Shown: positions 29,497 through 38,711 of the stretch, one piece after another
How the letters are laid out: every line of letters begins with the position of its first letter
Numbering within the stretch: the stretch's first letter is position 1
NCBI GenBank assembly: GCA_963851085.1
Contig: CAWKNX010000018.1
Span: forward strand, 1 to 64,000
DNA from: DATFVJ01 sp963851085
Lineage (GTDB): Bacteria > Actinomycetota > Actinomycetes > Streptosporangiales > Streptosporangiaceae
DNA length: 64,000 nucleotides
Direction of reading: 5' to 3'
Notes under the pieces: generated by a model
What the model was told of the DNA's origin: nothing
Seen by the model: only the letters and a program-made list of their open reading frames with translations
The model's database searches: none
Translations under genes and position numbers: made by a program

Positions 29497-29979
29497 CTAG
29501 CGGCACGGCCGCGCCCGCAGGGCGGCGACGTACTCCCCGGGTGCGCCGGCCTTCTCCGCGGCGTTCGCGATGACGCCCACGCAATGCGCGGCCGGCAGGC
29601 CGCCTTCGTAGCCGTTGAGCACGTACAGCCAGGCCAGCACGTTGCCCTCCGCCGTACGGACCCTTACCTTGATCTTCTCGTAATATCCCATGGTCTTGCC
29701 GTCCCACTGGTCCAGCGCCTTCTCATCCATCTCGGGGACGTCGTAGAGCACCACGAACACCTGCGCGGTGCCGTCCTCGGCGTCTTCGACAAGCGTGGCG
29801 AGCGCGCCTTCCCAGCCGATGTCCTCACCACCGAAGGTCAGCCGCCAGCCGGCCAGCCAGCCAGAGCCGCGCTGCGGCGAGTGCGGGCAGCGCGACGCCA
29901 TCTGGGCAGCGTTCATATTGCTGCCGTACGCCGCGTACAAGGCCACGGGGATCAAGCGTACGGGCTGGCCGGGCGCCAT
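29497..29979 (-). CDS. Gamma-glutamylcyclotransferase family protein
   Basis: 160 residues from ATG 29979. YAAYGSNMNAAQM is the family N-terminal motif, and a fold-typical EKALDQWDGKTMGYYEKI with the catalytic Glu region follows. Such enzymes release 5-oxoproline from gamma-glutamyl amides. A GTG 33 bases downstream is an alternative start. Divergent from lpdA. Confidence 0.8.
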   Translation of the reverse strand: MAPGQPVRLIPVALYAAYGSNMNAAQMASRCPHSPQRGSGWLAGWRLTFGGEDIGWEGALATLVEDAEDGTAQVFVVLYDVPEMDEKALDQWDGKTMGYYEKIKVRVRTAEGNVLAWLYVLNGYEGGLPAAHCVGVIANAAEKAGAPGEYVAALRARPCR

Positions 29980-30060
29980 AAAGGCGGGTGCGCCACAATT
30001 GATAGGGCTTGTGGAGTGCGTGGCATGTGCGGGCTGCGCACGTGCGAAGAAGGGGACACC

Positions 30061-31446
30061 GTGACCGCCGGACGTACCCGGATCGTGATCATCGGCGGCG
30101 GGCCAGGGGGCTATGAGGCCGCGCTCGTCGCGGCGCAGCTCGGAACCGACGTGACCGTGGTGGAGCGCGACGGCGCGGGCGGCGCGTGCGTGCTCACGGA
30201 CTGCGTGCCCTCCAAGACGCTGATCGAGACGTCGGTCACGATGGCGAGGCTGGCGTCCGCAGGCGATCTGGGCGTGCGAGTGGGCGCGGGTTCGGCAGCG
30301 GTGGACGCGCCGCGCCTGAACGCCCGGGTGAAGGCTCTTGCGAGACGGCAGTCCGCGGACGTGGCGTCCCGGCTCGCGGCCGAGGGTGTCCGGATGGTAA
30401 CTGGCGAAGGCAGGCTGGTGGAGCCCGGTCTGGTAGCCGTGGGTGACCGCCGCTTCGCGGCGGATGTGGTCCTGATCGCGACGGGCGCACATCCGAGGGT
30501 GCTGCCGGACGCGGTGCCTGACGGGGAGCGGATCCTGGACTGGCGGCAGCTCTACGATCTCCCCGAACTGCCGCGGGAGCTGATCGTGGTCGGCTCCGGC
30601 GTGACGGGTGCGGAGTTCGCCTGCGCCTACCAGGCGCTCGGCGCGCAGGTCACCTTGGTCTCATCGCGCCAGCGGGTGCTGCCGCACGAGGACGTGGACG
30701 CCGCGGTGGTAGTGGAGGACGTGTTCAGGCGGCGCGGCATGACCGTGCTCGGCAGGTCGCGCGCGGAGGCGGTGAAACGTACGGGTGACGGTGTGGTGGC
30801 GACCCTGGAGGACGGCAGGACCGTGGCGGGCACGCACTGCGTGCTCACCGTGGGCATGACGCCGAGCACGGGGGGTCTTGGCCTGTCGGAGGCCGGTGTC
30901 CGGCTGGACGGACGGGGGTTCGTCGAGGTGGACAGGGTGTCGCGGACCTCGGCGCCCGGGGTGTACGCGGCCGGTGACTGCACAGGGTTGCTGATGCTCG
31001 CGTCGGTGGCGGCCATGCAGGGCCGGATCGCGATGTGGCACGCACTTGGCGAGGCGGTGACCCCGCTGAGGCTCTCGCACGTGGCCGCCACCATCTTCAC
31101 CGAGCCCGAGATCGCCACGGTGGGCGTGACCCACGCCGCGGTGGAGGCCGGTGAGGTGGACGCGCGCGTGGTCAAGCTGCCGCTCGCCACCAACCCCAGG
31201 GCCAAGATGCAGGGTTCACGCGACGGGTTCGTCAAGCTGTTCGCCCGCCGCGGCACCGGGATGGTGCTCGGTGGGGTGATCGTGGCGCCACGGGCGAGTG
31301 AGCTGATCCTGGCCGTGTCTCTCGCGGTGGAACAGCAACTGACGGTCGACCAGATAGCGCACACGTTCGCGGTGTATCCGTCGATGTCGGGCAGCGTGAC
31401 AGAGGCCGCGCGCCGGCTCATGCAGTCGGCGGCGAACATCGATTGA
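30061..31446 (+). CDS. lpdA: LpdA-type NAD(P)H-quinone/disulfide reductase flavoprotein
   Basis: 461 residues from GTG 30061 with AAGGGG upstream. FAD motif is VIIGGGPGGYEAAL; GGACVLTDCVPSKTLI keeps both redox cysteines (C-x4-C). NAD motif is VVGSGVTGAEFAC; second FAD motif is GVYAAGDCTG. The C-terminal HPT/Glu pair of true lipoamide dehydrogenases is replaced by FAVYPSMSGSVTEAAR, typical of the LpdA/quinone-reductase branch. It is therefore probably not an E3 subunit. An open frame upstream is not coding. Confidence 0.88.
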   Translation: MTAGRTRIVIIGGGPGGYEAALVAAQLGTDVTVVERDGAGGACVLTDCVPSKTLIETSVTMARLASAGDLGVRVGAGSAAVDAPRLNARVKALARRQSADVASRLAAEGVRMVTGEGRLVEPGLVAVGDRRFAADVVLIATGAHPRVLPDAVPDGERILDWRQLYDLPELPRELIVVGSGVTGAEFACAYQALGAQVTLVSSRQRVLPHEDVDAAVVVEDVFRRRGMTVLGRSRAEAVKRTGDGVVATLEDGRTVAGTHCVLTVGMTPSTGGLGLSEAGVRLDGRGFVEVDRVSRTSAPGVYAAGDCTGLLMLASVAAMQGRIAMWHALGEAVTPLRLSHVAATIFTEPEIATVGVTHAAVEAGEVDARVVKLPLATNPRAKMQGSRDGFVKLFARRGTGMVLGGVIVAPRASELILAVSLAVEQQLTVDQIAHTFAVYPSMSGSVTEAARRLMQSAANID

Positions 31447-31501
31447 TCCCTAACGGCTGCCGCGCATGTGCAACCCCGTGACGGTGTCACATGCATGTGG
31501 T

Positions 31502-31737
31502 GCGCGCCATGCGGCAGCCGTCAAGGCTCGGCCGGCCCGGGGGCGACCCCGGGACCCCCGCTGCGCCGGTCGGCGCGCCATGCGGCAGCCGTCAAGGCTC
31601 GGCCGGCCCGGGGGGCGACCCCCGGGACCCCCGCTGCGCCGGTCGGCGCGCCATGCGGCAGCCGTCAGGGCTCGGCCGGCCCGGGGGGCGACCCCCGGAC
31701 CCCCGCTGCGCCGGTCGGCGCGCCATGCGGCAGCCGT
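31502..31737. repeat. Tandem array of about 72-bp GC hairpin units (family B)
   Basis: Units begin GCGCGCCATGCGGCAGCCGT at 31502, 31573, 31646 and 31718 (spacing 71, 73, 72), each followed by CCCGGGGGGCGACCCCCGG hairpins. It fills the gap between lpdA and the DUF5313 gene. ORFs across it are compositional. Confidence 0.85.
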
Positions 31738-31745
31738 CAGGGATG

Positions 31746-32087
31746 TTAGTGGGTCGGGTGCCCAAGATCCGGATCGTCGGGAACGGGCAGGCCGTGCTGG
31801 CGCAGCCGGGCCGCGCGGATGTCGTCCGCATAGACCGCGACCGTGAACACGCTTCCGGCGAGGGCCAGCGCGGGAACCATCAGCCGCAGCCAGATCGGCC
31901 CTGGCAGCAGCGCCAGAAGCAGGCAGACCGGGATCATGACGACGAGGTGCCTGGCCACGACGCGGCCGCGCCAGCCCGCGTCGATGAGTTCGTGGCGCAC
32001 CCATTCCCTGTTCTCGGCGCGCAGCCGCAGCCCGAACGCGAACCGCAGCCGTCCGGCAAAGCTCGGATCACCAGGAAGCCGGGTCAT
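31746..32087 (-). CDS. DUF5313 family small membrane protein
   Basis: About 113 residues from ATG 32087 (open frame to 32150). Pattern is REWVRHELIDAGWRGR, then two TM helices (HLVVMIPVCLLLALLPG and LMVPALALAGSVFTVAVY), then a conserved DDIRAARLRQHGLP. I recall this layout for the actinobacterial DUF5313 family; function is unknown. The stop is 9 bp from the repeat array. Confidence 0.7.
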   Translation of the reverse strand: MTRLPGDPSFAGRLRFAFGLRLRAENREWVRHELIDAGWRGRVVARHLVVMIPVCLLLALLPGPIWLRLMVPALALAGSVFTVAVYADDIRAARLRQHGLPVPDDPDLGHPTH

Positions 32088-32146
32088 GGCGCACTGCCAT
32101 GGCCGCAGGGAAAGCTCATGGGCCTCGCGGGTCCTTGATCGAGTGG

Positions 32147-33925
32147 TCAATCGCTGATCTGGCAGATGGTTTCGCCACTCGAGACGCTCTGGCCGACGGT
32201 GACCACGAGCCCAGTCACGGTGCCATCCTTGTGCGCGGCGAGCGGCTGCTCCATCTTCATCGCCTCGAGCACGACGACCGTGTCGCCTGCCGACACCCGC
32301 TCGCCCTCACCCGCGATGAGTTTGACGATGGTGCCCTGCATGGGGCTGACCAGCGTGTCGCCTCCCGCGGCAGCGGCCGTGCGCCGGCCGCGCGGCGAGG
32401 TGCGCTGCGCGGCGCGTCCGGCCTGGCCCGCAGCGGCACCTGTGTCGCTCGCCGGGTCACCCAGCACGAGGAACCCCGGCGGCAGCACCACCTCCAGTCG
32501 CTTGCCGCTGACCTCGACGGTGATCCGCTCGCGAGCGCCGGAGTCAGGGTGATCGCCGTCGGCTTCGCCGGTGAACGGCTCGATGGGGCCCTCGAACTCG
32601 GTCTCGATCCACCGGGTGTGGACGCTGAACGGCTCCGCGGTGAATGCCGGGTCCGCGGCAACGGCGCGGTGGAAGGCGAGCACGGTCGGCATCCCGGCGA
32701 CGTCGAACTCGCCGAGGGCGCGCCTGGCACGTTCCAGCGACTGGCGCCGGTCGCTGCCGGTCACGATGAGCTTGGCGATCAGTGAGTCGAAGGCCTGCGG
32801 CACCGTCATGCCCTCGCGGTAGCCGGCGTCGAGCCGGACACCCGGCCCGGACGGCGGCTGCCAGCGCGTGATCTTTCCTGGTGCTGGCAGGAAGTTGCGG
32901 CCGGGATCCTCGGCGTTGATCCGGAATTCGATCGAGTGAGCGCGCGGCTGCGGGTCCGGGTAGCCGACAGGTTCACCATCGGCGATCCGGAACATCTCCC
33001 GCACCAGGTCGATCCCGGTGACCTCCTCGGTGACCGGGTGCTCGACCTGCAGCCTGGTGTTCACCTCGAGAAAGGAGACGGTGCCGTCCTGGCCGATGAG
33101 GAATTCGCACGTGCCGGCCCCCACGTACCCGGCGTCGCGGAGGATCGACTTGGACGACTCGTACAGCACCCTGATCTGCTCGGGGGTCAGGAATGGCGCC
33201 GGGGCCTCCTCGACCAGTTTCTGATGGCGGCGCTGCAGTGAGCAGTCGCGCGTGGAGACGACGACGACGTTGCCACCGCTGTCGGCCAGGCACTGGGTCT
33301 CGACGTGCCGTGGCCGGTCCAGGTACCGCTCGGCGAAACATTCTCCACGGCCGAATGCCGCGACCGCCTCGCGCACCGCGGATTCGTACTGCTCCTCGAT
33401 CTCGTCGAGCGTTCGTGCGACCTTGAGCCCGCGCCCGCCGCCGCCGAAGGCGGCCTTGATCGCGACAGGCAGGCCGTGCTGCCGGGCGAACGCGATCACC
33501 TGGCCGGCACCGGATACGGGGTCGGCCGTACCTGGCGCGAGTGGCGCACCCGCGGCCATGGCGATATGACGCGCGCTCACCTTGTCGCCCAGTGCGCGGA
33601 TGGCCGACGGCGGAGGTCCGATCCAGGTCAGACCGGCGTCAATGACGGCCTGGGCGAAATCCGCGTTCTCCGCGAGAAACCCGTAGCCGGGGTGGACCGC
33701 GTCGGCCCCGGCCTGTGCCGCTGCCTTGAGGATCTTCGCGATGTCCAGATAGGAATCGGCCGCAGTCTGCCCGCCCAGTGCGTACGCCTCGTCCGCGATC
33801 GTGACGTGCAGCCCATCCACGTCGGGCTCCGCGTAGACGGCGATGCTGGCCAGATCCGCATCGCGGCAGGCACGGGCGACGCGAATCGCGATCTCGCCGC
33901 GGTTAGCGATGAGGACTCTACGCAC
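32147..33925 (-). CDS. Acyl-CoA carboxylase alpha subunit (biotin carboxylase + BCCP)
   Basis: Carboxylates its own biotin with ATP and bicarbonate for transfer to acyl-CoA. 592 residues from GTG 33925 with AGGAGG. N-terminal RVLIANRGEIAIRVARAC; ATP-grasp with AFGGGGRGLK, EVNTRLQVEHPVTE and FRINAEDP; C-terminal biotinyl domain VLEAMKMEQPL with Lys557. A Pro/Ala/Arg linker (about 500-525) joins them. Partner subunits epsilon and beta lie just upstream on the same strand, and biotin ligase is at 44939. Confidence 0.93.
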   Translation of the reverse strand: MRRVLIANRGEIAIRVARACRDADLASIAVYAEPDVDGLHVTIADEAYALGGQTAADSYLDIAKILKAAAQAGADAVHPGYGFLAENADFAQAVIDAGLTWIGPPPSAIRALGDKVSARHIAMAAGAPLAPGTADPVSGAGQVIAFARQHGLPVAIKAAFGGGGRGLKVARTLDEIEEQYESAVREAVAAFGRGECFAERYLDRPRHVETQCLADSGGNVVVVSTRDCSLQRRHQKLVEEAPAPFLTPEQIRVLYESSKSILRDAGYVGAGTCEFLIGQDGTVSFLEVNTRLQVEHPVTEEVTGIDLVREMFRIADGEPVGYPDPQPRAHSIEFRINAEDPGRNFLPAPGKITRWQPPSGPGVRLDAGYREGMTVPQAFDSLIAKLIVTGSDRRQSLERARRALGEFDVAGMPTVLAFHRAVAADPAFTAEPFSVHTRWIETEFEGPIEPFTGEADGDHPDSGARERITVEVSGKRLEVVLPPGFLVLGDPASDTGAAAGQAGRAAQRTSPRGRRTAAAAGGDTLVSPMQGTIVKLIAGEGERVSAGDTVVVLEAMKMEQPLAAHKDGTVTGLVVTVGQSVSSGETICQISD

Positions 33926-34134
33926 GGAACGCCTCCTCTCGCCTGAGGTAGGAGTCTAAGGGGTGCCACACGTGCTGCCGCTTGGGGCCCGCCATTGGGC
34001 AGGTCGCGACCGGGTGGAATTGGCTCGCCACAGTGCGCGAATTCCACCCGGATCGGTCCGTCCGCCGGGCCGTGTACCGGGGCCGTGTACCTGGCCGTAC
34101 GCCGGGCCGGGGGACCGGGTCCCGGCTGGCCCGG

Positions 34135-34386
34135 TCAGCGCGGCAGCCCGCTGGCACGCCAGGCGCCCCGCCCGTGCTGTACCGGCGCCGCTGGTAGCCG
34201 GGTCCTGTCGCCCCAACCGGAGCGTGCGCGGTCGTCCGCCCGTGCGCGGTCCGCAGCCGCCCTGGCGGCCGCCCTTCTGGCGGCGGCGCGGGTCAGCGCG
34301 AGCACAGCCACAAGGGCGGCGGTCTCCTCGGCGGTCGCATGCCCGCGCACCACGCGGAGCAGCACCTGTGTGCCTGCGTCAGCCAC
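34135..34386 (-). CDS. Acyl-CoA carboxylase epsilon subunit
   Basis: 83 residues from GTG 34386 with GGAGG upstream. The N-terminal LRVVRGHATAEETAALVAVL and the C-terminal GRGAWRASGLPR are the two conserved ends of AccE, joined by an Ala/Arg linker. In actinomycetes epsilon stabilises the alpha-beta complex and stimulates propionyl-CoA carboxylation. It sits between the NYN gene and alpha. Confidence 0.82.
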   Translation of the reverse strand: MADAGTQVLLRVVRGHATAEETAALVAVLALTRAAARRAAARAAADRARADDRARSGWGDRTRLPAAPVQHGRGAWRASGLPR

Positions 34387-34455
34387 GACGATCCTCCAGC
34401 GGTGCGACCGGCCTTCCCCACAAGTATTACCGGCCCGCGGGGGCCGCATTGATCC

Positions 34456-35430
34456 CTACTTGCGGATTTTCCCCGTGCCGATGCCGAACTCGCGGTGGAC
34501 ACGCTCCCAGAACGCGTCTCGCAGCCACTCCCTGGCCTCCTGGTAGGGACGCAGCGACAGGCCGAGCTGCTTTTCCGCCTCGACGAGCAGTTCCTTGTCG
34601 ATGACAGGTGGCAGGATCGGCCCGGGAAGCAGGTCGCGGATGTTGTCCCGGCCGCGGGTGAGAATCCACTTCTGCGCCACATGCTCGCCAGCTTCCTCGA
34701 CCCGGTCGCGATCCGGGCCGAGCCGTGTCGCCGCGGCGGTCATCACGCTGTGGCCGAAGACCCGTGTGGTGCGCGGCGGCGGCCGGTCGCCGAAGAGCTG
34801 CGCGGGTGACGGCGCGGCGTGCGTCGCGACTGCGTCCGGCCGGACCGGCTCGGCGACCGGGATCTGGTGCTTGGTGAAGTAGGCCTTGAGAAATGCGGCG
34901 TCAAGGACCTGGACGGTGTCCGACTCCCAGACGAGGCGCTCGGCCTGATTGGTGCCGTACGGCGGCTCGACTCCCCACAGATGGACGCGGACTCCGTAGG
35001 CCTGTGCGGCCTCGACAGCAGGCACCATGTCCTCGTCGCCGGCCACGAGCACGGCGTCTGTGATCGCCCGGTGCCTGGCAAGCGCCTCCATGTCGGCCCG
35101 GATCTGCGCGTCGACGCCCTTCTGCTGGCCGCGTGCGTTGAGGTTGCCGAGACGAAGTTTCACCCACGACATCTGAGCGATGACGCGCTGGTCGATCGTG
35201 GGCACCCGGTCCTTGGCCGCGTCGTACCAGTACACGCGGAGAAGCTCGCCGCGGAGCTGGCTCGCCGCGTGCTGTGTCAGTGTCCTGATGAGCCTGTCCG
35301 CGTCCACGCGGTACTCGCGCCGCGATTTCGCATCGAACAGCAGCTCGCCTGCCGCAGCGTAGATGTACCCGACATCCACCATGATCGCATAGCGCGCGAC
35401 GATCGGCAGCGGGCTCGCGAACTCAGTCAT
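34456..35430 (-). CDS. NYN-domain (PIN-like) putative ribonuclease
   Basis: About 325 residues from ATG 35430. The PIN-like acidic residues are visible in YAIMVDVGYIYAAAGEL, QQKGVDAQIRADMEAL and DAVLVAGDEDMVPAVEAA, typical of NYN/LabA-like metal-dependent nucleases. The C-terminal third (PPVIDKELLVEAEKQLG) is helical and unassigned. It lies inside the carboxylase cluster, 42 bp past beta and 69 bp before epsilon, on the same strand, so it is probably co-transcribed. Substrate is unknown. Confidence 0.8.
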   Translation of the reverse strand: MTEFASPLPIVARYAIMVDVGYIYAAAGELLFDAKSRREYRVDADRLIRTLTQHAASQLRGELLRVYWYDAAKDRVPTIDQRVIAQMSWVKLRLGNLNARGQQKGVDAQIRADMEALARHRAITDAVLVAGDEDMVPAVEAAQAYGVRVHLWGVEPPYGTNQAERLVWESDTVQVLDAAFLKAYFTKHQIPVAEPVRPDAVATHAAPSPAQLFGDRPPPRTTRVFGHSVMTAAATRLGPDRDRVEEAGEHVAQKWILTRGRDNIRDLLPGPILPPVIDKELLVEAEKQLGLSLRPYQEAREWLRDAFWERVHREFGIGTGKIRK

Positions 35431-35472
35431 GGTGCCATCGACTCTATGGCAGCACATCCTGTCCCCGTGCCG

Positions 35473-37260
35473 TCACAGCGGGATGTTGCCGTGTTTCTTG
35501 GGCGGCATCGTCTGCCGCTTGGTCCGCAGCGTGCGCAGCGCCCGGAGCACGTGACCACGGGTCTCCGAGGGCCTGATCACCGCGTCGACATAGCCGCGTT
35601 CCGCGGCGATGTACGGATTGGCGAGAGTGTCCTCGTACTCGGCGATCCGCTGTGCGCGCAGGCTGTCGCGTTCACCCACCTCGCCAAGCTCGCGCCTGTG
35701 CAGGATGTTGACGGCGCCCTGAGCACCCATCACCGCGATCTGTGCGGTGGGCCACGCCAGGTTGACGTCGCTGCCGAGATGGTTTGATCCCATGACGACG
35801 TAGGCGCCGCCGTAGGCCTTGCGGGTGATGACTGTGATCTTGGGTACGGTGGCCTCGGCGTAGGCATAGATGAGCTTGGCGCCGCGCCGGATGATGCCGC
35901 CCCATTCCTGATCGGTGCCCGGCAGGAATCCGGGCACGTCCACGAAGGTCAGCAGCGCAATGTTGAACGTGTCGCAGGTGCGCACGAACCGCGCGGCCTT
36001 CTCGGCCGCGTCGATGTCGAGGCAGCCGGCGAAATGCATCGGCTGGTTGGCCACCACCCCGACGCTGGTGCCGTCCACCCGGCCGAAACCAACGATCAAG
36101 TTCGGCGCGAATCCGGCGTGCACTTCGAGGAATTCACCGCCGTCGAGAACGTGCTCGATCACCGTGTGCATGTCGTAGGGCTGGTTCGTCCGAATCTGGG
36201 ACGAGCAGATCGAGTTCGGCGTCCGCGTCAGTGATCCCGGGGTCGGCTCCCGCGTCGATGATGGGCGGGTCGTCCAGGTTGTTGGACGGCAGGTAGGAAA
36301 GCAGCGCCCGGGCGTAGGTCGAGACAGTCGCCCTCGTCGGCGGCCTGATAATGCGCCACGCCGGACTTGGTGTTGTGCGTGTGCGCACCGCCGAGGTCCT
36401 CGAAACTGACCTCCTCACCGGTTACGGTCTTGATGACGTCAGGCCCCGTGATGAACATGTGGGAGGTCTGATCGACCATGAGCGTGAAGTCGGTGATGGC
36501 GGGCGAGTAGACCGCGCCGCCGGCACACGGACCCATGATGAGCGAGATCTGCGGGATCACCCCGGACGCGATCACGTTGCGGTAGAAGATCTCCCCGAAC
36601 AGGCCGAGTGCGACCACCCCTTCCTGGATACGGGCACCGCCGCCGTCGTTGATCCCGATGATCGGGCAGCCGGTCTTGAGTGCGTGGTCCATGACCTTGA
36701 GGATCTTGGTGCCGTAGACCTCGCCTAGTGAGCCGCCGAAGACGGTGAAGTCCTGGCTGAAGACGCAGACCGGGCGCCCGTCGACGGTGCCGAACCCGGT
36801 GACCACGCCGTCGCCGTACGGCCGGTTGTGCTCGATGCCGAAGCCGGCCGCGCGATGCCTGGCCAGTTCGTCCAGCTCAGTGAAGGATCCGGGGTCGAGA
36901 AGCTGCGTCGATCCGCTCGCGCGCGGTCATCTTGCCCCGGTCGTGCTGCTTGGCGACGGCGCGCTGTGATCCGGCGTGGATGGCCGCGGTCCTGCGCTGC
37001 TCCAGGTCGGCGATCTTCGCTGCCGTGGTGTGCGGCGCGGGCACGTCTGCCTCGCCGGTCCCGCCAGCGTCCATTGGCCCGGGCGTGTCTGCGGGCCCGG
37101 GTGTGTCCGTGGGCCCGGGCGTTTCCACCGGCCCCGGACCATCGCTGGGCGTGGCTATCCGACCGGCTCGCGGAACCTGATCCGTGGCGGGATTCTCGTT
37201 CGGCGCGGACCAGCCACTCGCTGTATCGCTGGGTATGGGCACGTCGCTGGGCATGGCCAC
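35473..37260 (-). pseudogene. Propionyl/acyl-CoA carboxylase beta subunit (three frameshifts)
   Basis: Carboxyltransferase taking CO2 from biotin to acyl-CoA. From GTG 37260 about 80 residues are Pro/Gly/Asp-rich (TPGPADTPGP), then KIADLEQRRTAAIHAGSQ, TARERID, QLLDPGSFTELDEL, DFTVFGGSLGEVYGTKI, GINDGGGARIQEGV, GPCAGGAVYSPAITDF and, in the C-half, FAGCLDIDAAEKAARFVR, VDVPGFLPGTDQEWGGIIR and ITRKAYGGAYVVMGS. Breaks near 36910, 36325 and 36185 are each one extra base. Groups with NYN, epsilon and alpha downstream. Confidence 0.87.
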
Positions 37261-37302
37261 AGGGTAACCACGTCACATGAGTCCCGCCGCCGACGACCGT
37301 CG

Positions 37303-37334
37303 TAATATCAACAGTGGCATCTCAAATTAGAGAT
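37303..37334 (+). promoter_or_regulatory. Candidate leaderless promoter and operator of the XRE gene
   Basis: TAATAT (37303-37308) lies 6 bp before GTG 37314, the spacing for a leaderless transcript. Overlapping the start is ATCTCAAATTAGAGAT (37319-37334), a palindrome in 7 of 8 pairs and unusually AT-rich for this genome. It is a plausible autoregulatory site for the encoded HTH protein. Confidence 0.5.
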
Positions 37335-37640
37335 ACCATGGAATGTATGGACGGTACGGCACCGGAGGCGCCGCAGGAGCCAGGGCAACTGCCCCTGCTG
37401 CCAGGCTTCCGTGAGATGGCGATCAGGCGCATGTCGGCCGACCGGCGCAGGCTCATCGCCGACCTGGCGGTGCAGCGGGAGGCAGCAAGGCTCTCGCAGA
37501 CGGAGGTGGCCGCGCGGATGGGTACCTCGCAGTCGGCGGTGGCGCGGTTGGAGACAGGAGAGGGTGACGTGCGCGCGTCCACCTTGGAGCGCTACGCGGC
37601 CGCGATCGGCTGTCAGATCACGTGGCAGCTTCGGGATTGA
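37314..37640 (+). CDS. XRE-family HTH regulator
   Basis: 108 residues from GTG 37314 (ATG 37338 is an alternative, just past the palindrome). The HTH is QREAARLSQTEVAARMGTSQ followed by SAVARLETGEGDVRASTLERY, with C-terminal AAIGCQITWQL as in HigA/antitoxin-like XRE proteins. No toxin gene is adjacent. The next gene on the strand is ClpP-like, 36 bp downstream, suggesting co-transcription. Divergent from the carboxylase beta gene. Confidence 0.85.
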   Translation: MASQIRDTMECMDGTAPEAPQEPGQLPLLPGFREMAIRRMSADRRRLIADLAVQREAARLSQTEVAARMGTSQSAVARLETGEGDVRASTLERYAAAIGCQITWQLRD

Positions 37641-37675
37641 AGAAGACACGCAGAGCTGACCGGAGGAGAGCGACG

Positions 37676-38414
37676 ATGAACGCACGGACGGAGCATCAGT
37701 CCCAGTGGCCGCGGCAGCCGGGAACGCCGGAAGAACCTGGATGGCCCGGCCGCCCGGGCCCCTACCCTGGACCGCCCTTCCCTCCGCGCTACCCGCCTCA
37801 CCCGCAGCCCAGCCCGCAGTCACCACCGCTCGGCGCGCCCGTACGCACGTGGGGCGGCTCCGGCGAGTGGCCAGGCCGGCTGAGGCGAGCGACTGCTCGA
37901 ACAGCGAGTCGTGATGGCGCACGGCCACCTCGATGAGACCGCGGCAACCCTGCTCTGCGCCCAGTTGCTCACCCTCGACGCCGACAGTCCGGACCGGACG
38001 GCGCCGATCCTGCTGCACCTCCAGAGCCTGAGCGCGGACCTTCAGGCAGCCCTGACCGTGATGGATGCCCTCGACGCCGTGGGCGTGCCTGTGCACGCAT
38101 TCGCGCGCGGTCACCTCAGTGGCCCGGCACTCGGCGCGCTCGCGGCGGCGGACCGCCGGCTCGCCTACCCCAATGCCGGATTCCTGCTCGTCGAGCCCGA
38201 GGCCGGCTTCGAGGGCACCGCGGCGGACCTGGCGAGCAGACAGCGGCAATTCGCCACCATGCTCGACGCGCTGTACTTCAGGCTCGCCGACGTCACCGGC
38301 CGCGAGGTCGACGAGATCAGGGACGATGCACGCCGCCGCCGCTTCCTCACCGCCGGCGAGGCGGTCACCTACGGCCTCGTCCAGGAGGTGGCGCAAGCGC
38401 CGCACGGCTCATGA
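37676..38414 (+). pseudogene. ClpP-like protein lacking a canonical catalytic triad (one frameshift)
   Basis: ATG 37676 (GGAGGAGAGC upstream) begins a Pro-rich N-terminus (PGPYPGPPFPPRYPP). A shift near 37885 leads into LLEQRVVMAHGHLDETAA and a full ClpP/crotonase-like fold ending EVDEIRDDARRRRFLTAGEA and VTYGLVQEV. Where ClpP has GQAASMGA with nucleophile Ser, this has GHLSGPALGA; where it has IHQP with catalytic His, this has VEPEA. The fold and oligomer surfaces may persist but proteolysis is unlikely. It may be a non-catalytic ring partner (inference). Confidence 0.72.
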
Positions 38415-38711
38415 CCGGTGGGGCAGTGGCTAGCGGGCCGGGCAGGCGCGGATCGATATGGGGGAGTGTCCTGTGGGGCGGGCGGGTTCGGTGTGAGAGG
38501 CGTTTGAAGTGGGATCTTCTCAGGCGGTGCCCGGAGGCCGGTGGTGGGCGGGTGAGAGCAGGGTGGCGCGCGGCTGGGCCGCGAGTGGCTCTGGAGCGCG
38601 GGTGGGCCGCGCTGGGAGCGGGGCGTGAGTGGGCGTTTGGCACGCGGGTGCGCGGGCGGCGGCGGACGGGCCGCAGGCAGCAGGCAGCGCCGTTGACCCG
38701 CGCCGCCGATA
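38415..38711. other. 297-bp gap, no gene seen
   Basis: GC- and G-rich on the plus strand (for example GGCGGGTTCGG, GCGGGTGGGCCGCG). No ORF with domain character. It holds the promoter of ppc. Confidence 0.4.

Noticed and set aside
30061..31446. True lipoamide dehydrogenase (E3)
   Set aside because: C-terminal HPT motif is absent and no 2-oxoacid dehydrogenase genes are near.
31502..31737. Possible CRISPR array or small gene
   Set aside because: Head-to-tail 72-bp hairpin units without unique spacers; same module found singly elsewhere.
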